64,000 nt of DNA. Origin: Mycolicibacterium chlorophenolicum. Its GTDB lineage: Bacteria; Actinomycetota; Actinomycetes; Mycobacteriales; Mycobacteriaceae. A program made the translations under genes and the position numbers. The stretch lies in the NCBI RefSeq assembly GCF_001044235.1, contig NZ_JYNL01000048.1:89323-153322 (forward strand), in the 5' to 3' direction. A model generated the notes under the pieces. That model did not search any database. It worked only from the letters and a program-made list of their open reading frames with translations, and had not been told where the DNA came from. Positions 19,020-27,442 of the stretch are shown one piece after another; within the stretch, counting starts at the first letter, position 1; every line of letters begins with the position of its first letter.

Positions 19020-22000
19020 GTGAGCGAGCTTCCGACCGGAACGGTGACGTTGCTGCTGGCCGACGTCGAGGGCTCGACGCGGCTGTGGCAGACCCAACCG
19101 GAGGAGATGGCCGCCGCGATCGCTCGACTCGATCACACCGTGTGGGAGGTCATCTCCACCCACCACGGTGTACGGCCCGTCGAGCAGGGCGAGGGGGACA
19201 GCTTCGTGGTCGCGTTCGCGCGTGCCAGCGACGCGGTGGCCTGCGCGCTGGAATTGCAGCGGGCGCCACTGGCCCCGATCCGACTGCGCATCGGTCTGCA
19301 TACCGGGGAGGTCCAGCTGCGGGATGAGGGCAACTACATGGGCCCGACCATCAACCGGACCGCACGTCTGCGCGACCTGGCCCACGGCGGGCAGACCGTG
19401 CTGTCGGCCACCACCGAGGATCTGGTCTTCGACCGGCTGCCCGCCGACGCCTGGCTCATCGACCTCGGTGCGCATCAGTTACGGGATCTGCCGCGTCTGG
19501 AGCGGATTGCGCAGCTGTGCCATCCCGACCTCCGAAACGATTTCGCGGTGCTGCGCACAGGAGAAACCGTTGTTTCCCAGCATCTTCCGGTGCAGCTCAC
19601 CAGCTTCGTCGGCCGCGAAGCGGAAATGCGCGACGTGCGCCGGCTCTTGGCTGACAGCCGACTTGTGACGCTCACCGGCGCGGGTGGTGTCGGCAAGACG
19701 CGGCTGGCGGTTCAGGTGGCGGCCGGGATCGCCGATGAGTTCGGCGGTGGCGTGGGATTGGTCGACCTGGCTCCGATCACCGATTCCGATCTGGTGCCGT
19801 TGACGGTGATTCGTGCACTGGGCCTGCCGGATCACCCGGGCCGTTCCACGATGGACACGCTGCTGCGGTTCATCGGTGGACGTCGACTGTTGCTGGTACT
19901 GGACAACTGTGAGCATCTGCTGGCCGCTTGCGCGGAGCTCGTTGTGGCCCTTCAGGGCGGTTGCCCCGCAGTGAGGCTCATGGCGACGAGCCGTGAGCCG
20001 ATCGGGGTGCCCGGGGAGGTGCATTGGCGGGTACCGTCGCTGTCGCTGGCCGACGAGGCGATGGAGTTGTTCGCCGATCGCGCGCGACACGTCAGGCCGG
20101 ATTTCTGCCTCACCGAGAGCAATTCCGCGACCGTAGCCGAGATCTGCCGGCGCCTCGACGGTGTCCCGCTGGCGCTCGAGTTGGCGGCGGCGCGGGTCCG
20201 TGTGTTGTCGCTGAACGAGATTCGCGACAGCCTGCATGACCGCTTCCGGCTGCTGACCGGCGGCGCGCGCACCGCGGTACGCCGCCAGCAGACGTTGCGC
20301 GCCTCGGTGGACTGGTCGTTCGGGCTGTTGACCCAGCCCGAACGTATCGTGTTCGCCCGGTTGGCGGTGTTCGTCGGCGGGTTCGACCTCAACGCCGCAG
20401 AGACGGTCGGAGGTGGCGACGACGTGCAATCTCACCACGTCCTCGATCTACTCACCCTGCTGGTTGACAAGTCCCTCGTCGTGGCTGAAATGACCAGTGG
20501 TGCAACGCGATATCGAATGCTGGAGACGATGCGCCAGTATGCGCTCGAAAAGCTGGGCGAATCCGGCCATGGCGACGATGTGCGTGCCCGTCACCGTGAT
20601 CACTTCACGGGCCTGGCCGCTGTGCTCGACGCGCCCGCAGGCAGGGATTACGAGGAGCACATCGATCGGGTTCGAAGCGAGATCGACAACCTGCGAGCGG
20701 CTTTCGCCTGGAGCCGGGAGAACTCCGATCTCGAGCTCGCGTCGCATCTGGCATCCTCACTGCAACCGCTCTGGCTCGCGCGGGGGCGGATCCGGGAGGG
20801 GATGGCGTGGTTCGACGCCGTCCTCGCGGACGGTGCGGCACACCCGATCGATGTGGCGCCGGCGGTGCGCGCGCGGGCTCTCGCCGAGAACGCCGTCCTC
20901 GACGTGTACATGGGCGCCACCGACCGCGCGGAAAGAGCCTGGGAGGCCCTGACGATCGCGCGAGACATCGACGACCCCGCCCTGGTGTTGCGGGCGCTGA
21001 CTGCCTGCGGCGGCATCGCGGTCTATGACCCCGAGGCCGGCAGACCCTACCTCGCCGAGGCGATTGACCTCGCCCGCTCGATCGGCGACACGTGGGGGCT
21101 GAGCCAGATCCTCGGCTTGCAGGCGTTCGCCGCGGTCATGGCGGGTGATCTGCCCGTGGCGCTCGCGGCCGCCGAGGAGGGACGCGACCTCGCCGACGCG
21201 ATCGGTAACCGGTTCGACTCGCGGGCATGCCGGTGGGCTCTCGGTACCGCGCGCGGGATGGCCGGTGATCTGGTCGGGGCAGTCGCGCAGCTGCAGGAAG
21301 TGGCCGCCGAAGCCGACGTGTCCCGCGATGTGCTGTGGCGAAGCGGGGCACTGTCCTTGCAGGCGGTCATGCAGGCGTGGCACGGGGGACTGAGTGAGGC
21401 ACGGGATGCGGCCAATTCGGCCATCACCGCCGCCGCACCTCTGGGCGCATTCCACCCCGGCCTCGCCTACGCCGGATTGACCTTCGCGACCCTGGCGGCA
21501 GGCGACGTCGCTGCGGCAGAGGATGCCGCCGCAGCGTGCAGGTCGCACTTCGATGCCTATCCCAAGATGGGTGCTATCTGGATTGGCATCACCGCCTATG
21601 CCGCACTGGCGCGCGGTGATGTGACCGCTGCTCGTCAACGGGCGGACGACGCTGTCGCCGCGACAACAGGCTCCCACCGGGCGCAGGCGCTCATCGCACG
21701 CGCCCTCGTTGCGTCGTTTCAGGGTGAACCCGAGCAGACTGAACGCGACGCTCACGACGCGCTCGCCGTCCTCGCCGGCATGCAGGCATACGGCGGAGTT
21801 CCCACCGCGCTCGAATGCCTCGCCAGGCTCGCCGTCGATGCAGGCAGGCACCGTGAGGCGGCGCGGCACCTCGGCGCGGCAGACGCCATCCGGCAGAGCA
21901 TCGGTCAGGTCCTCTTCAGAATCTTCGACGCCGTCTACGAAGCCTCGTTGGCCGCGCTTCGCGATGCGATGGGCGAGGAGGACTTCGAGTCCGCCTGGGC

Positions 22001-22283
22001 CGAGGGCGCCGCGATGTCCGCCGACGAAGCGATCGCCTACGCGCAGCGGCGCCGCGGTGAACGCAAACGACCCACGAGCGGATGGGCATCGCTGACGCCG
22101 GCTGAACGCAACGTTGTCCGACTCGTCAGTGAGGGGCTCGCCACCAACGACATCGCCACAAGGCTTTTCGTGTCGCCGCGGACCGTACAGACGCACCTGA
22201 CCCACATCTACGCCAAGCTCGGTGTGTCATCGCGGATAAAACTTGCTCAGGAGGCGGCCCGTCAGAACGAGCGGGCCGTGTAG
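19020..22283 (+). CDS. Cyclase-NB-ARC ATPase-LuxR transcriptional regulator
   Basis: A one-component signalling regulator of the type M. tuberculosis has several of (Rv0386, Rv1358, Rv2488c). A class III cyclase domain (LLLADVEGSTRLWQ, EGDSFVVAF with both metal Asp; INRTARL with Asn and Arg) is followed by an NB-ARC/STAND ATPase (Walker A TGAGGVGKTRLAVQ, Walker B LLLVLDNCEHL), a large TPR-like region, and a C-terminal LuxR HTH (SLTPAERNVVRLVSEGLATN, then VSPRTVQTHLTHIYAKLGV). GTG 19020 gives VSELPTGTVTLLLADVEGS and 1087 aa, matching the family length; in-frame ATGs at 18930, 18954 and 18966 would add up to 30 residues. Target genes are unknown, but the divergent isomerase-like gene and the downstream oxidoreductase are candidates. 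Confidence 0.85.
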   Translation: MSELPTGTVTLLLADVEGSTRLWQTQPEEMAAAIARLDHTVWEVISTHHGVRPVEQGEGDSFVVAFARASDAVACALELQRAPLAPIRLRIGLHTGEVQLRDEGNYMGPTINRTARLRDLAHGGQTVLSATTEDLVFDRLPADAWLIDLGAHQLRDLPRLERIAQLCHPDLRNDFAVLRTGETVVSQHLPVQLTSFVGREAEMRDVRRLLADSRLVTLTGAGGVGKTRLAVQVAAGIADEFGGGVGLVDLAPITDSDLVPLTVIRALGLPDHPGRSTMDTLLRFIGGRRLLLVLDNCEHLLAACAELVVALQGGCPAVRLMATSREPIGVPGEVHWRVPSLSLADEAMELFADRARHVRPDFCLTESNSATVAEICRRLDGVPLALELAAARVRVLSLNEIRDSLHDRFRLLTGGARTAVRRQQTLRASVDWSFGLLTQPERIVFARLAVFVGGFDLNAAETVGGGDDVQSHHVLDLLTLLVDKSLVVAEMTSGATRYRMLETMRQYALEKLGESGHGDDVRARHRDHFTGLAAVLDAPAGRDYEEHIDRVRSEIDNLRAAFAWSRENSDLELASHLASSLQPLWLARGRIREGMAWFDAVLADGAAHPIDVAPAVRARALAENAVLDVYMGATDRAERAWEALTIARDIDDPALVLRALTACGGIAVYDPEAGRPYLAEAIDLARSIGDTWGLSQILGLQAFAAVMAGDLPVALAAAEEGRDLADAIGNRFDSRACRWALGTARGMAGDLVGAVAQLQEVAAEADVSRDVLWRSGALSLQAVMQAWHGGLSEARDAANSAITAAAPLGAFHPGLAYAGLTFATLAAGDVAAAEDAAAACRSHFDAYPKMGAIWIGITAYAALARGDVTAARQRADDAVAATTGSHRAQALIARALVASFQGEPEQTERDAHDALAVLAGMQAYGGVPTALECLARLAVDAGRHREAARHLGAADAIRQSIGQVLFRIFDAVYEASLAALRDAMGEEDFESAWAEGAAMSADEAIAYAQRRRGERKRPTSGWASLTPAERNVVRLVSEGLATNDIATRLFVSPRTVQTHLTHIYAKLGVSSRIKLAQEAARQNERAV

Positions 22284-22346
22284 TCGTTAACGTATCGCAA
22301 TCGGATCGTCGCTCGGCTGGATGAGCAGTGCTGCCACGATCAGCAT

Positions 22347-23222
22347 GTGGTCAGTCTCGGGTTACACGGTCTGGGCATCGGCGCGGGAGCGTCCCGACCT
22401 GTGATCGATGCGGTCGCCGCGGCTGCCGAACGCTCGGGCTTCGCGACGTTGTGGATCGGCGAGCACGTCGTCATGGTCGACGAGCCGTCCTCGACATATC
22501 CCTACGATGCCGACGGCCGGATGGCGGTCCCGGCGGACGCCGACTGGCTCGATCCGCTGATCGCGCTCAGCTTCGCCGCGGCCGCCACCAACCGGATCGG
22601 GCTGGCGACGGGTGTGCTGCTGCTCCCCGAACACAACCCGGTCATCACCGCCAAGCGGGCGGCCTCGCTGGATTGCCTCAGCGGTGGTCGCCGGTTCTCG
22701 CTGGGCATCGGGGTCGGTTGGTCACGCGAGGAGTTCGACGCGCTGGGCGTGCCGTTCGCGCGGCGCGCCCGGCGCACCGAAGAGTATGTGGCGGCCATGC
22801 GCACGCTGTGGCGCGATGACGTGTCCACCTTCACCGGCGAGTTCGTCTCCTTCGACCGCGTGCGCGTCAATCCCAAGCCGGTGCGGCGCTGGATCCCGGT
22901 GATCTGTGGTGGCAACTCCGACGACGCCCTGCGACGCGTCGCCGAGTGGGGAGACGGGTGGTACGGCTTCAACCTCGCCGACGAGGAGGAGGTCGCCGAG
23001 CGCGTGTCGGTGTTGCGCAGGATGTGTCGCGAGGTCGGCCGCGATTTCGGTGATCTGAGGGTGTCGGTCTCCCTGAAGGAGTCGTCGCCCGCGAACCTCG
23101 TCAAGCTGGACGACATCGGCGTCGACGAGCTGGTCCTGGTCGCCGGGCCGCCCTATGACCCGATCGCCGCGGAACTCTGGGTCGACCAGCTGGCCCGCCA
23201 GTACGCGGGCGGGTGCCGGTAG
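22347..23222 (+). CDS. LLM-class F420-dependent oxidoreductase
   Basis: A luciferase-like TIM-barrel flavin/F420 enzyme of 291 aa. Typical blocks are SGFATLWIGEHVVMVDE near the N-terminus, NRIGLATGVLLLPEHNP, GRRFSLGIGVGWSREEFDALG, and VNPKPVRRWIPVICGGNSDD, in the order expected for the TIGR03619-like group. The substrate is not predictable. It starts 63 bp after the LuxR regulator on the same strand and could be in the same transcript. Confidence 0.88.
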   Translation: MVSLGLHGLGIGAGASRPVIDAVAAAAERSGFATLWIGEHVVMVDEPSSTYPYDADGRMAVPADADWLDPLIALSFAAAATNRIGLATGVLLLPEHNPVITAKRAASLDCLSGGRRFSLGIGVGWSREEFDALGVPFARRARRTEEYVAAMRTLWRDDVSTFTGEFVSFDRVRVNPKPVRRWIPVICGGNSDDALRRVAEWGDGWYGFNLADEEEVAERVSVLRRMCREVGRDFGDLRVSVSLKESSPANLVKLDDIGVDELVLVAGPPYDPIAAELWVDQLARQYAGGCR

Positions 23223-23228
23223 GGCCAC

Positions 23229-24326
23229 CTACGCGGTCGGCCGCCAGAACCCCTGGAACCCCTGATTCAGGTTCGTCGTCCTGATCGGCGAGAGCTTGAC
23301 GGGGTCACCGGCCTCGATCATCGTCCCGTCGCCGACGATCATCGCGACGTGGCCGTCCCACACCGCGAGGTCGCCGGGCAGCAGCGATCCGGGCGCCACG
23401 GCCGCGCCGATGTCCTGCTCCTGGGCCAGCCGCGGCAGATTCAACCCCGCCTCGCGGTACGCCCACTGCGTCAGGCCGCTGCAGTCCAGACCCTGGCCCG
23501 GCGTCGTCCCGCCCCACTGGTACGGCACGCCGAGTTGTGTCAGCGCGTGCCGCACCGCGCTGGCGGCCACCGCGTTCGGCGCCATCACCACGGTCCCGTC
23601 GGGCAGCCGCACCGCGACCCCGTCGCCGAACGCCGCCGCCTCGGGCGTGTCCATCGGTGTCTCGGCGGACGTCAACGCGACCGGATCCGCGCCGAAGCCA
23701 CCCCCGGGGGCGGCGCCGAACCCACTCGCGGATCCACCGCCGGGACCGCCGCCGGAGCCAGCCCAGCCCGGCGGGCCACCACCGCTGCCGGACCACCCGG
23801 CGGGCGTGGTGGCCGCCGGGGCCGGCCGGTCGGCGACCGCGGCCGCGTGCCGGTCCAGTTCGGCGAGCAGTTCTTCGACCACGGCGATGGCCCGGCCGAG
23901 CGCGTCCCGCGCCTCGGTCAGCAGTTCCTTGGCCACTCCCGGTTGATCCAGCCGGGGTTCGAGCGCTGCCGCCCTGGCCTCGAATTCGTCGACGATGTCC
24001 TGCAGGCGGCGGTGGGCCGCGGCGACCGCCCCGGCGGCCTCGCGGGCCACCGAGCCCAGCGACCCGGCCCGTGAGGCGGCCTCGTCGATGGCCGCGGACG
24101 TCGTCGCTGCGAACTCGGCTGCGGCGTCCGCACCGGTGCCCGACCAGCCCGCCTCGGCGTCGCGCCAGGCCTGTCCGGCTGCGTCGGCGACGTCCGTCAG
24201 CGTGTCGCGCACCCCGGTCAGCACCGCGGCGGGGTCGCCGGACGGATCGCCCGACCAGCCGGGACCCACCAGGGCCTGTACCCGGCGGATCGGCGCGGCG
24301 AGGGTGCTGACCAGGGCGCTGGGCAT
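23229..24326 (-). CDS. NlpC/P60 peptidoglycan hydrolase with ESX-like N-terminal helices
   Basis: The C-terminal 120 residues form an NlpC/P60 domain that should cleave the peptide stem of peptidoglycan: catalytic Cys in GLDCSGLTQWAYREAG, catalytic His in VWDGHVAMIVGDG, and a third polar position near TMIEAGDP. The N-terminal 170 residues are helical with WSG motifs (GPGWSGDPS, AEAGWSGTGADAAAEFA), like WXG100 or EspB-type regions, and the linker is Gly/Pro-rich. There is no Sec signal peptide. The ATG overlaps the stop of the small ESX-type gene upstream by 1 nt (TGATG), so the two are translationally coupled. Type VII export of a hydrolase and its partner is the natural inference. The gene is convergent with the oxidoreductase, only 6 bp from its end. 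Confidence 0.82.
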   Translation of the reverse strand: MPSALVSTLAAPIRRVQALVGPGWSGDPSGDPAAVLTGVRDTLTDVADAAGQAWRDAEAGWSGTGADAAAEFAATTSAAIDEAASRAGSLGSVAREAAGAVAAAHRRLQDIVDEFEARAAALEPRLDQPGVAKELLTEARDALGRAIAVVEELLAELDRHAAAVADRPAPAATTPAGWSGSGGGPPGWAGSGGGPGGGSASGFGAAPGGGFGADPVALTSAETPMDTPEAAAFGDGVAVRLPDGTVVMAPNAVAASAVRHALTQLGVPYQWGGTTPGQGLDCSGLTQWAYREAGLNLPRLAQEQDIGAAVAPGSLLPGDLAVWDGHVAMIVGDGTMIEAGDPVKLSPIRTTNLNQGFQGFWRPTA

Positions 24327-24625
24327 CAGAGCGCGATCCGCGTGGCGGCCCGCGCGTCGGCGCCGTCGTAGGCCTGAGCTGACCGCAGGGCGGCCTCGCG
24401 TGCCGCAGCCAGCGTGCCGCCCAGGCCGGTCACGGCCGCGGCGTCGTCGCCGGCGGCTCGGCCGAGGGCGGTCAGGAACCGTACGCCGACCGGCCCGAAG
24501 GCGGCGGCGCCGTCCGCCGCGGCGGTCAGCCGGGACGCGGCGTCGTGCAGAGTGGCGGCGTGGCCGCTCGCGGCGCGGCCGTAGCCGCGCACGGTGTCGG
24601 TGTCGACGGACAGTCGGGCGAACAT
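24326..24625 (-). CDS. ESX-associated small helical protein (DUF2580/EspC-like)
   Basis: A 99-aa, Ala-rich helical protein starting MFARLSVDTDTVRGYGRAAS and ending ARAATRIAL. The VDTDTVRGYGRAASGHAATL start and the central FGPVGVRFLTALGRAAGDDA turn are typical of small type VII secretion substrates of the DUF2580/EspC kind. It precedes, and overlaps by 1 nt, the NlpC/P60 gene, matching the common two-gene arrangement in which a small ESX-type protein accompanies a larger cargo. The divergent upp gene begins about 50 bp away. Confidence 0.7.
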   Translation of the reverse strand: MFARLSVDTDTVRGYGRAASGHAATLHDAASRLTAAADGAAAFGPVGVRFLTALGRAAGDDAAAVTGLGGTLAAAREAALRSAQAYDGADARAATRIAL

Positions 24626-24677
24626 AGAGGGTTAGACGCCGGGAAACGCCGCACGGTTCCCGTTAAGGTCTGACCCC

Positions 24678-25301
24678 ATGGATGTGCGCGTTGTCGACCA
24701 CCCGCTGGCCGCGGCGCGGCTGACCACTCTGCGCGACGAGCGGACCGACAACGCCGGCTTCCGCGCGGCGCTGCGCGACCTGACGTTGATGCTGGTGTAC
24801 GAGGCCACCCGCGATCTGCGCGTCGAGACCATCCCGGTACGCACCCCGATGGCGGAGACGGCCGGCGCACGGCTGGCGAATCCGCCGCTGCTGGTTCCGG
24901 TGCTGCGCGCGGGGCTGGGCATGGTGGATCAGGCGCACGCGCTGATCCCCGAGGCCCAGGTGGGGTTCGTCGGGGTGGCCCGCAACGAGGAGACGCATCA
25001 GCCGACCCCGTATCTGGAGTCGCTGCCCGACGACCTGAGCGCACGGCCGGTGATCGTGCTGGACCCGATGCTGGCCACCGGCGGGTCGATGGTGCACACG
25101 CTGGAGCTGCTGTTCGCCCGCGACGCCGTCGATGTCACCGCCATCTGCGTCGTCTGCGCCCCCGAAGGTGTTGCGGCACTGGAGAAGGCGGCGCCCGAAC
25201 TACGGCTGTTCACCGCGAGCATCGACTCCGGTCTCAACGAGATCGCCTACATCGTCCCGGGTCTCGGCGACGCCGGCGACCGTCAGTTCGGTCCGCGCTG
25301 A
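24678..25301 (+). CDS. upp: Uracil phosphoribosyltransferase
   Basis: It makes UMP from uracil and PRPP in pyrimidine salvage. The 207-aa length is standard. The PRPP-binding loop is VIVLDPMLATGGSMVHTLEL, and the uracil-binding end is FTASIDSGLNEIAYIVPGLGDAGDR. MDVRVVDHPLAAARLTTLRD is the usual N-terminus. TTAAGGT lies a few bases upstream of the ATG, so the transcript may be leaderless. It is convergent with pmmB, and this upp-pmmB order is the same as in M. tuberculosis (Rv3309c-Rv3308). Confidence 0.95.
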   Translation: MDVRVVDHPLAAARLTTLRDERTDNAGFRAALRDLTLMLVYEATRDLRVETIPVRTPMAETAGARLANPPLLVPVLRAGLGMVDQAHALIPEAQVGFVGVARNEETHQPTPYLESLPDDLSARPVIVLDPMLATGGSMVHTLELLFARDAVDVTAICVVCAPEGVAALEKAAPELRLFTASIDSGLNEIAYIVPGLGDAGDRQFGPR

Positions 25302-25308
25302 CCCGGCG

Positions 25309-26910
25309 CTACACCAGCGATCGGATGTCGTCGGCGAGCATGGACTGCACCCGTGCAGCCCGCTCCCGTGCCGCCGCGAGGTCACCCGTGCACCGAACTT
25401 CCAGGTAGCACTTCAGTTTCGGCTCCGTACCCGACGGCCGCACCACCACCCGCACCGACGTCGTGTCATCGCCGCCAGTGAACACCAGCGCATCGGTGCG
25501 TTCCGCCAGATCGGTGACGCCGACGGAGAAGCCGGCCAGTCGGGTCGGTGGCTCGCTGCGCAGGCTCACCATGACTTCTGCTGCGGCTGAGGGTGATTGG
25601 ACGCGCCGGGTGACGGCGGTGGTGGTGTGCACACCGTGGCGGCGGGCCAGCTCGTCCAGCGCGTCGGGCACCGACCGTCCCTCGTCGCGCAGTGCGGCCA
25701 CCAGGTCGCAGGCCAGGACGGCGGCGCTGATGCCGTCCTTGTCGCGCACCGCGGCCGGATCCACGCAGTGCCCGATCGCCTCCTCGTAGGCGTACACCAG
25801 CGTCCCGGGCACGTCGGAGTCGGCGCGCGCGAGCCACTTGAACCCGGTGAGCGTCTCGACATGCCGCGCGCCGTAACTCGCGGCGATGCTCGCCAGCATC
25901 CGCGACGACACCACGGTGCTCGCCACCACCGCCGTCGAAGCATCGCCCCGCGAGAGGAGGTAATCGCCCAGTAGCCAACCGGTTTCGTCGCCGGAGAGCA
26001 TCCGCCAGCCGGCCTCAGTCGGCACGCCGATGGCGCATCGGTCGGCGTCGGGATCCAGCGCGACGGCGATGTCGGCGCCGACGTCGGCCGCCAGCGCCAG
26101 GAGTGCGTCCGTGGCGCCGGGCTCTTCGGGATTGGGGAACGCGACGGTGGGGAAGTCGGGGTCGGGCGCGAACTGCGACGCCACCACGTGCACGTCGGCG
26201 AAACCGGCGAGCGCGAGCGCGTCGAGGGCGTACTCGCCGCCGACTCCGTGCATCGCTGTCAGCGCTATGCGCACCGATCCGGTGGCGCGGCGCACGCCGG
26301 CGGCTCGTTCGACGTAGGCGCGGATCTGCTCGGCGCCGGACACCGCGACGGGGGAGCGGGGGATCTCGTCGGCGGGCGGGGCGGTGGCGATGGCCGCCTC
26401 GATCTCCGCGTCGACGGGCGGGATGATCTGCAACCCGCCGGGGAAGTACACCTTGTAGCCGTTGTCCGACGCGGGATTGTGCGACGCGGTGATCTGCACG
26501 CCGGCCGCCGCGCCGGTGTGCCGCACCGTGAACGCCACCACGGGGGTGGGCACGGGCGCGAACATCAACAGCACCGGAAATCCCTGGGCGGCAAACACTT
26601 CCGCACAAGCACGGCCGAACTCCGCGGACCGGTGCCGGGCGTCGTAGCCGACGACGACGTGATCGTCGCCGAGTCCGCGCCGGCCCAGCACCGTCGCCAC
26701 CGCCCACGTCGCGCGTAGCACCACCGCGAGGTTCACACCGTTGGGGCCGGCGCGCAGCGGGCCGCGCAGGCCTGCGGTGCCGAACGTCAGCGGCGCGGCG
26801 AAGCGATCGGCGAGGTCGGTGTCGGTGCAGGCGGCCAGTTCGGCGGCCGCGCCGGGATCCGGGTCGTGAGCCAGCCACTCCCGGACCGCCGCGTGGAGGT
26901 CGGACGTCAC
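25309..26910 (-). CDS. pmmB: Phosphomannomutase/phosphoglucomutase
   Basis: This enzyme of the alpha-D-phosphohexomutase family interconverts hexose 6- and 1-phosphates. The phosphoserine loop is QITASHNPASDNGYKVYF, the metal loop ALDPDADRCAIGV, the sugar loop YAYEEAIGHCVDP, and the phosphate loop RPSGTEPKLKCYLEV. The 533-aa length matches M. tuberculosis PmmB. The GTG start follows the MarR gene stop directly (TAGGTG), so the two genes are probably one operon. Confidence 0.93.
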   Translation of the reverse strand: MTSDLHAAVREWLAHDPDPGAAAELAACTDTDLADRFAAPLTFGTAGLRGPLRAGPNGVNLAVVLRATWAVATVLGRRGLGDDHVVVGYDARHRSAEFGRACAEVFAAQGFPVLLMFAPVPTPVVAFTVRHTGAAAGVQITASHNPASDNGYKVYFPGGLQIIPPVDAEIEAAIATAPPADEIPRSPVAVSGAEQIRAYVERAAGVRRATGSVRIALTAMHGVGGEYALDALALAGFADVHVVASQFAPDPDFPTVAFPNPEEPGATDALLALAADVGADIAVALDPDADRCAIGVPTEAGWRMLSGDETGWLLGDYLLSRGDASTAVVASTVVSSRMLASIAASYGARHVETLTGFKWLARADSDVPGTLVYAYEEAIGHCVDPAAVRDKDGISAAVLACDLVAALRDEGRSVPDALDELARRHGVHTTTAVTRRVQSPSAAAEVMVSLRSEPPTRLAGFSVGVTDLAERTDALVFTGGDDTTSVRVVVRPSGTEPKLKCYLEVRCTGDLAAARERAARVQSMLADDIRSLV

Positions 26911-27354
26911 CTAGGTCAGTGTGCCCGTATCGGGGTCGGCGAGCTTGCGCAGGATGGGCGCCACGAGCATCAGCAGATCGAACTCGAGGGTGGACAGCCG
27001 TTCCCGCATGGTGGTGTGCAGCCACGCGTCGCGCTCGGCGCGGTCGGCCTCCAGCAGCGTGGTGCCGTCAGCGGTGATCTCGACGAGCTGGCGTCGGCGG
27101 TCGGCGGCGTCGGGCCTGCGGGCGACCAGCCGCCGCGACTCGAGCTCGTTGAGCGAATCGGTCAGCGACTGCGCCTTGACGCCCAGTCGCACGCCCAGCT
27201 CCGCGGGTGTCGTGATGCCCGCCCGGCTGACCTCGCCGAGCAACTGCATCTGACTCAGCGTCAGCCCGTTGTCCGGACGGTGCCGCCGCAGCTGCCGGGT
27301 GACCGCCATCATCGACTCCCGCAGCTCGGTCGCCGCCGACGCCTCGATACCCAT
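26911..27354 (-). CDS. MarR-family transcriptional regulator
   Basis: A 147-aa winged-helix repressor. The recognition helix region is TTPAELGVRLGVKAQSLTDS, followed by the wing ARRPDAADRRRQLVEITADG. ATG 27354 was chosen; a TATAAC lies 6 nt upstream of it, which suggests a leaderless transcript (an ATG at 27375 is upstream of that box). It faces the AbrB-type transporter across 88 bp that hold two copies of a CCAAG-N6-CTTG inverted repeat, one at each start. Autoregulation plus control of the transporter is the likely arrangement. The downstream gene pmmB abuts its stop codon. Confidence 0.85.
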   Translation of the reverse strand: MGIEASAATELRESMMAVTRQLRRHRPDNGLTLSQMQLLGEVSRAGITTPAELGVRLGVKAQSLTDSLNELESRRLVARRPDAADRRRQLVEITADGTTLLEADRAERDAWLHTTMRERLSTLEFDLLMLVAPILRKLADPDTGTLT

Positions 27355-27355
27355 T

Positions 27356-27372
27356 ACCAAGTTATACCTTGG
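27356..27372. promoter_or_regulatory. Candidate MarR operator 1 (CCAAG-N6-CTTGG)
   Basis: ACCAAGTTATACCTTGG is a perfect inverted repeat with 5-bp arms (27357-27361 and 27368-27372). It contains the presumed TATAAC -10 box of the marR transcript and ends 2 nt before its ATG, so bound protein would block initiation. Confidence 0.6.
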
Positions 27373-27421
27373 CATCACCACGCAAGTCACGCACAACGTC
27401 GCTGTTTGAGATCTTGATTTA

Positions 27422-27437
27422 CCAAGAGCATACTTGC
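27422..27437. promoter_or_regulatory. Candidate MarR operator 2 (CCAAG-N6-CTTGC)
   Basis: The same spacing and nearly the same arms as operator 1, 49 bp away centre to centre by eye. It ends 5 nt before the transporter ATG and covers its likely -10 region (CATACT). The repeat at both divergent starts supports joint control. Confidence 0.55.
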
Positions 27438-27442
27438 CATTG

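Noticed and set aside
20757..22205. 482-codon minus-strand frame
   Set aside because: It is antisense to the TPR and HTH regions of the LuxR regulator and has no recognisable family.
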